This document shows positions 61,224-64,000 of a stretch of DNA of 64,000 nt, in pieces. The translations under genes were made by a program, and so were the position numbers. This DNA is from Akkermansia muciniphila (GTDB lineage: Bacteria; Verrucomicrobiota; Verrucomicrobiia; Limisphaerales; UBA9464). The notes beneath the pieces were generated by a model. That model ran no database searches. It was not told where the DNA came from and saw only the letters and a list, made by a program, of their open reading frames with translations. The DNA is taken from NCBI GenBank assembly GCA_945861565.1, contig CAMAUY010000001.1, positions 1 through 64,000 of the forward strand. Direction: 5' to 3'. The stretch's first letter is position 1. Each line of letters opens with the position of its first letter.

Positions 61224-63500
61224 ATGCATGCACCCTCTCTGCGCGGGGCAATTGCCGGCTTGGCAATGGGGGTGCTGGGATTTTATCCGGGAACGGCATC
61301 GGGTCGCGGGACATCGGCCGAGGAGAGATTGGGACCGGCTTCCTTTCGTCGGGACGTCATGGCTGTGCTGGCCAAGGGGGGGTGCAGCAGTGGGGCGTGT
61401 CATGGGAATCGCAATGGCAAGGGCGGCTTTCGGTTATCCCTCCGGGGTGAGGATCCAGAGCAAGATTATACGACTTTGGTGAGCGAGCTCGCGGGCCGCC
61501 GGATTGACCGGGAGGACGCCGGCCAAAGCCTTCTCCTGTTGAAACCGACGGGGCAAGTGCCGCATGAAGGGGGAGTGCGATTCGAAAGTTCATCGTGGGA
61601 ATATCGAGCATTACTGGGTTGGATCGCGGGCGGTGTGACCAATGATCTGGCAACTTCGGCACCGCTCGATCGCCTGGAGGTTCAGCCGCGCGAACAGTTT
61701 GTGCGGGCACCGGATCACACGGTTGCGCTGGCGGTGGTGGCGCATTTTCGAGATGGCACCCGTCGGGACGTGACGCACATGGCGGTGTATGAACCGGCCC
61801 ATCCGATTGTGAGTATTTCAGCGCGGGGACAGGTTCAAGCGAAGCAAGCCGGGGAAACGACCGTTCTCGTCCGCTACCTCGACCAGCAGGCACCAGCCAC
61901 TCTCGCATTCCTGCCGGCACGGGAGCCATTCACCTGGAGCCAGCCTCTTTCACTCAACTCCCTGGATCTGCCGATCTTTAGTAAACTCGAATCGTTGCGC
62001 CTCAATCCGGCGGTGCTTTGCGACGATTCCGTTTTCGTTCGGCGCGCGTTCCTGGACCTGTTGGGTGTCATTCCGACCGCGGCGGAGGCGAGGGCATTTG
62101 TGGCGGACGAAAATTGCGCGAAGCGGGCCCGGCTTGCGGACCGGTTGATGGAACGGCCTGAGTTTGCGGATTTCTGGGCGCTCAAGTGGGCGGACCTTTT
62201 CCGGCTTGAAGAGCGGGCACTCGATCGGAAGGGAGCCCAGCTATTCCGCGAGTGGTTGGCTGCCCGGCTCGCGGATCATACGCCACTGGACGTGTTCGTA
62301 AGGGAGTTACTGACGGCCCGTGGCAGCACCTATGCCGTTCCGGCGGCGAACTGGTTCCGCGCTCATCGAACGCCGATGGAACGGTCCGAGGCAGTGGCCC
62401 AGGTGTTTCTGGGAACCCGGTTGCAGTGCGCCCAGTGTCACAATCATCCCTACGAACGCTGGACCCAGAATGACTACCACGACTGGACGGCGGCATTTGC
62501 ACGGGTGGACTACAAAGTCCTTGAAAATCGACGCCGCGACGGCAACGACAAACACGAGTTCATCGGCGAGCAGTTGATCTATGTAAGGCCGGACGGTGCG
62601 CATAAACACCCGCGAACCAGCCGGAATGCGGAACCCCGTTTGCTCGGCCGGCAGGATCCTCTTGGGGTGAGTGTGGACGAGCCCGCCACGGCGGATCCCC
62701 TCCAGGAATTGGCCACGTGGCTGACCGCTCCGGAGAATCCGCTCTTCGCCCGGGCCCAGGCCAATCGCATCTGGTATCACCTGATGGGGCGCGGCTTGGT
62801 GGATCCGGTGGATGATTTTCGGTCCACCAACCCCGCGTCGCACCCGGCTTTGTTGGAACAGCTCGCGACCGAGCTGGTGCAGTCTGGATTCGATCTGCGT
62901 CACCTGATCCGGAGGATCATGGCGTCGCACACCTATCAGATGGCGGCACAACCTGCCTGCGTCGGCGAGGAGGACGCTCCCAATTACTCCCATTCCGCGC
63001 CGCGCCGCCTGGGGGCTGAGCAATTGCTCGACAGCCTTTCGCAGGCGGCCGGTGTTCCGCTCGAGATCCCTGGCCTGCCGATCGGGACCCGCGCGGCCCA
63101 GTTGCCCGGAGTTCTGGCGGAATCCGGGCGTGGACGGTCCTCCGGAAATTCCGATACCGATCGATTTTTGCTTAGCTTCGGAAAACCACCGCGCTTGATG
63201 ACCAGTGAATGCGAGCGATCGTGCGAGCCGGCGATGAATCAAGTTTTTCAGTTGATCAGCGGGCCGATGATGGACCGTTTCGTCTCAGCTCCGGGTAATT
63301 GTCTCGGCGCTGCCGGCTGGGTGGATCATCCGCCCGGACAACGCCTCGACGACCTGTTTTGGGCGGCATTGAGCCGTGCCCCAAGCCCGCGGGAGTCCGA
63401 GCGGCTGCTGGCCCATGTGTCGGGCGATCCAGCGCGACCGCAGTGGGAGGACATTTTATGGAGCTTGCTCAATGCCAAGGAATTTGTGCTCCGCGAGTAG
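61224..63500 (+). CDS. DUF1549/DUF1553 exported protein with Ig-like domain
   Basis: A 758-residue exported protein with signal peptide (LRGAIAGLAMGVLGFY). Near residue 53 is a heme-like GGCSSGACHGNRNG motif. Residues about 150-235 form a bacterial Ig-like fold (SISARGQVQAKQAGETTVLV). DUF1549 follows (DDSVFVRRAFLDLLGVIP, FWALKWADLF), with a second motif CAQCHNHPYERW. DUF1553 closes the protein (PLFARAQANRIWYHLMGRG). ATG 61224 is the start. The sulfatase gene begins 20 bases downstream, so the two are probably cotranscribed. Such proteins often sit beside DUF1501 or sulfatase genes in PVC genomes; the precise activity is not known. Confidence 0.9.
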   Translation: MHAPSLRGAIAGLAMGVLGFYPGTASGRGTSAEERLGPASFRRDVMAVLAKGGCSSGACHGNRNGKGGFRLSLRGEDPEQDYTTLVSELAGRRIDREDAGQSLLLLKPTGQVPHEGGVRFESSSWEYRALLGWIAGGVTNDLATSAPLDRLEVQPREQFVRAPDHTVALAVVAHFRDGTRRDVTHMAVYEPAHPIVSISARGQVQAKQAGETTVLVRYLDQQAPATLAFLPAREPFTWSQPLSLNSLDLPIFSKLESLRLNPAVLCDDSVFVRRAFLDLLGVIPTAAEARAFVADENCAKRARLADRLMERPEFADFWALKWADLFRLEERALDRKGAQLFREWLAARLADHTPLDVFVRELLTARGSTYAVPAANWFRAHRTPMERSEAVAQVFLGTRLQCAQCHNHPYERWTQNDYHDWTAAFARVDYKVLENRRRDGNDKHEFIGEQLIYVRPDGAHKHPRTSRNAEPRLLGRQDPLGVSVDEPATADPLQELATWLTAPENPLFARAQANRIWYHLMGRGLVDPVDDFRSTNPASHPALLEQLATELVQSGFDLRHLIRRIMASHTYQMAAQPACVGEEDAPNYSHSAPRRLGAEQLLDSLSQAAGVPLEIPGLPIGTRAAQLPGVLAESGRGRSSGNSDTDRFLLSFGKPPRLMTSECERSCEPAMNQVFQLISGPMMDRFVSAPGNCLGAAGWVDHPPGQRLDDLFWAALSRAPSPRESERLLAHVSGDPARPQWEDILWSLLNAKEFVLRE

Positions 63501-63520
63501 ATTGAAGTAGCCTCGCCGAC

Positions 63521-64000
63521 ATGACCTTTCGTTCCGCCTTTTTTGTCGCCCTCACATGGATTCTTGGCTGGGCGCGGATGGGTGGCGCGGAGAGTCTGCA
63601 GAAACCGAAGGCACCCGTCCCTCAGCCCCCTCCCAATATCATCGTCATCATGACTGATGATCAGGGGTACGGGGAAATGAGTTGCCATGGGAATCCGATC
63701 TTGCGCACGCCCAACATCGATCGGCTCCATGCGGGCAGCGTCCGGTTTACGGACTTTCATGTCAGCCCAACCTGCTCTCCCACGCGCGCCGCGCTTCTGA
63801 CCAGCCGGCATGAATTTCGATCCGGCGTTACGCACACCATTTTCGAGCGAGAGCGGCTCAATCTCTCGGCCCAAACCTTGCCGCAGACGTTGCAATCTGC
63901 CGGCTACGCCACCGGCATCTTCGGAAAATGGCACTTGGGAGATGAAGAAGCCTATCAGCCCCAGCGACGCGGTTTCGACGAAGTATTCATTCACGGCGGG
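63521..64000 (+). CDS. Sulfatase (partial, runs off the window)
   Basis: The first 160 residues of a type I sulfatase. It has a signal peptide (RSAFFVALTWILGWARMGG) and then NIIVIMTDDQGYGEMSCHGN with the metal-binding Asp pair. The formylglycine site CSPTRAALLTS (Cys type, to be matured by a formylglycine-generating enzyme) and GKWHLGD follow. ATG 63521 is the start and the frame is open to the right edge. It should remove sulfate esters from a polysaccharide or similar molecule outside the cytoplasm; the substrate cannot be told from this part. Confidence 0.93.
   Translation, partial: MTFRSAFFVALTWILGWARMGGAESLQKPKAPVPQPPPNIIVIMTDDQGYGEMSCHGNPILRTPNIDRLHAGSVRFTDFHVSPTCSPTRAALLTSRHEFRSGVTHTIFERERLNLSAQTLPQTLQSAGYATGIFGKWHLGDEEAYQPQRRGFDEVFIHGG

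Overview
The window looks like a chromosome segment from a Verrucomicrobiota (PVC) bacterium, probably a Limisphaerales/Pedosphaera-like soil or freshwater lineage. The evidence is the set of PVC-type proteins: DUF1501 beside PSCyt1/DUF1549/DUF1553 proteins, PVC dehydrogenase-like propellers with c-type heme motifs, ThuA fusions and a formylglycine sulfatase. Base composition is GC-rich, and several families of hairpin-rich intergenic repeats fit the same group. This is a judgement from protein types; no marker gene such as 16S rRNA is present.

Layout. 0-10 kb: cell-surface sugar genes on the minus strand (GDP-L-fucose synthase, a double glycosyltransferase, an MsbA-like ABC exporter, a polyprenyl-phosphate glycosyltransferase and a GT87-like membrane glycosyltransferase), separated by repeat clusters. 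10-20 kb: pyrG, rlmI, and a DUF1501/PSCyt1 pair. 19-21.5 kb: tatC with an unusual His/Gly/Glu/Ser tandem repeat, tatA and tRNA-Val. 21.4-26.8 kb: a tight operon running from a fucokinase-like/sugar-nucleotidyltransferase fusion to a ROK sugar kinase to HPr kinase. 27-36.5 kb: a RAYT transposase remnant beside a REP-like hairpin, FkbM methyltransferase, cupin, rlmN, a Tat-exported Gfo/Idh oxidoreductase, a decayed pilin, a LamG/propeller protein, a CAU tRNA, a phosphodiesterase-like protein and a VapBC-type pair. 36.5-43.7 kb: lnt, a HerA-like ATPase, an NRPS-type formyltransferase and a YjhG/YagF dehydratase. 43.6-46.6 kb: an MBOAT acyltransferase, an amino acid:carrier-protein ligase, a carrier protein and a small unknown gene, which together resemble a Dlt-type aminoacylation system. 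46.6-50.4 kb: rsmD, a second PIN toxin pair, DUF2442 with a frameshifted DUF4160 gene, and an IS1380-like element. 50.4-64 kb: exported PVC dehydrogenases and cytochromes, an SGNH hydrolase, an outer-membrane barrel, a DUF1549/DUF1553 protein and the start of a sulfatase.

The genes fit an organism that builds a decorated surface glycan and degrades complex, perhaps sulfated, carbohydrates outside the cytoplasm. The Tat genes are matched by several visible Tat-type signals. The best candidate for an undescribed system is the ligase/carrier protein/MBOAT operon at 43,664-46,586. The second is the fucokinase-like fusion with reversed domain order at 23,443-26,829. Several long gene-free stretches are filled by structured repeat families, some of which run into or sit inside reading frames.
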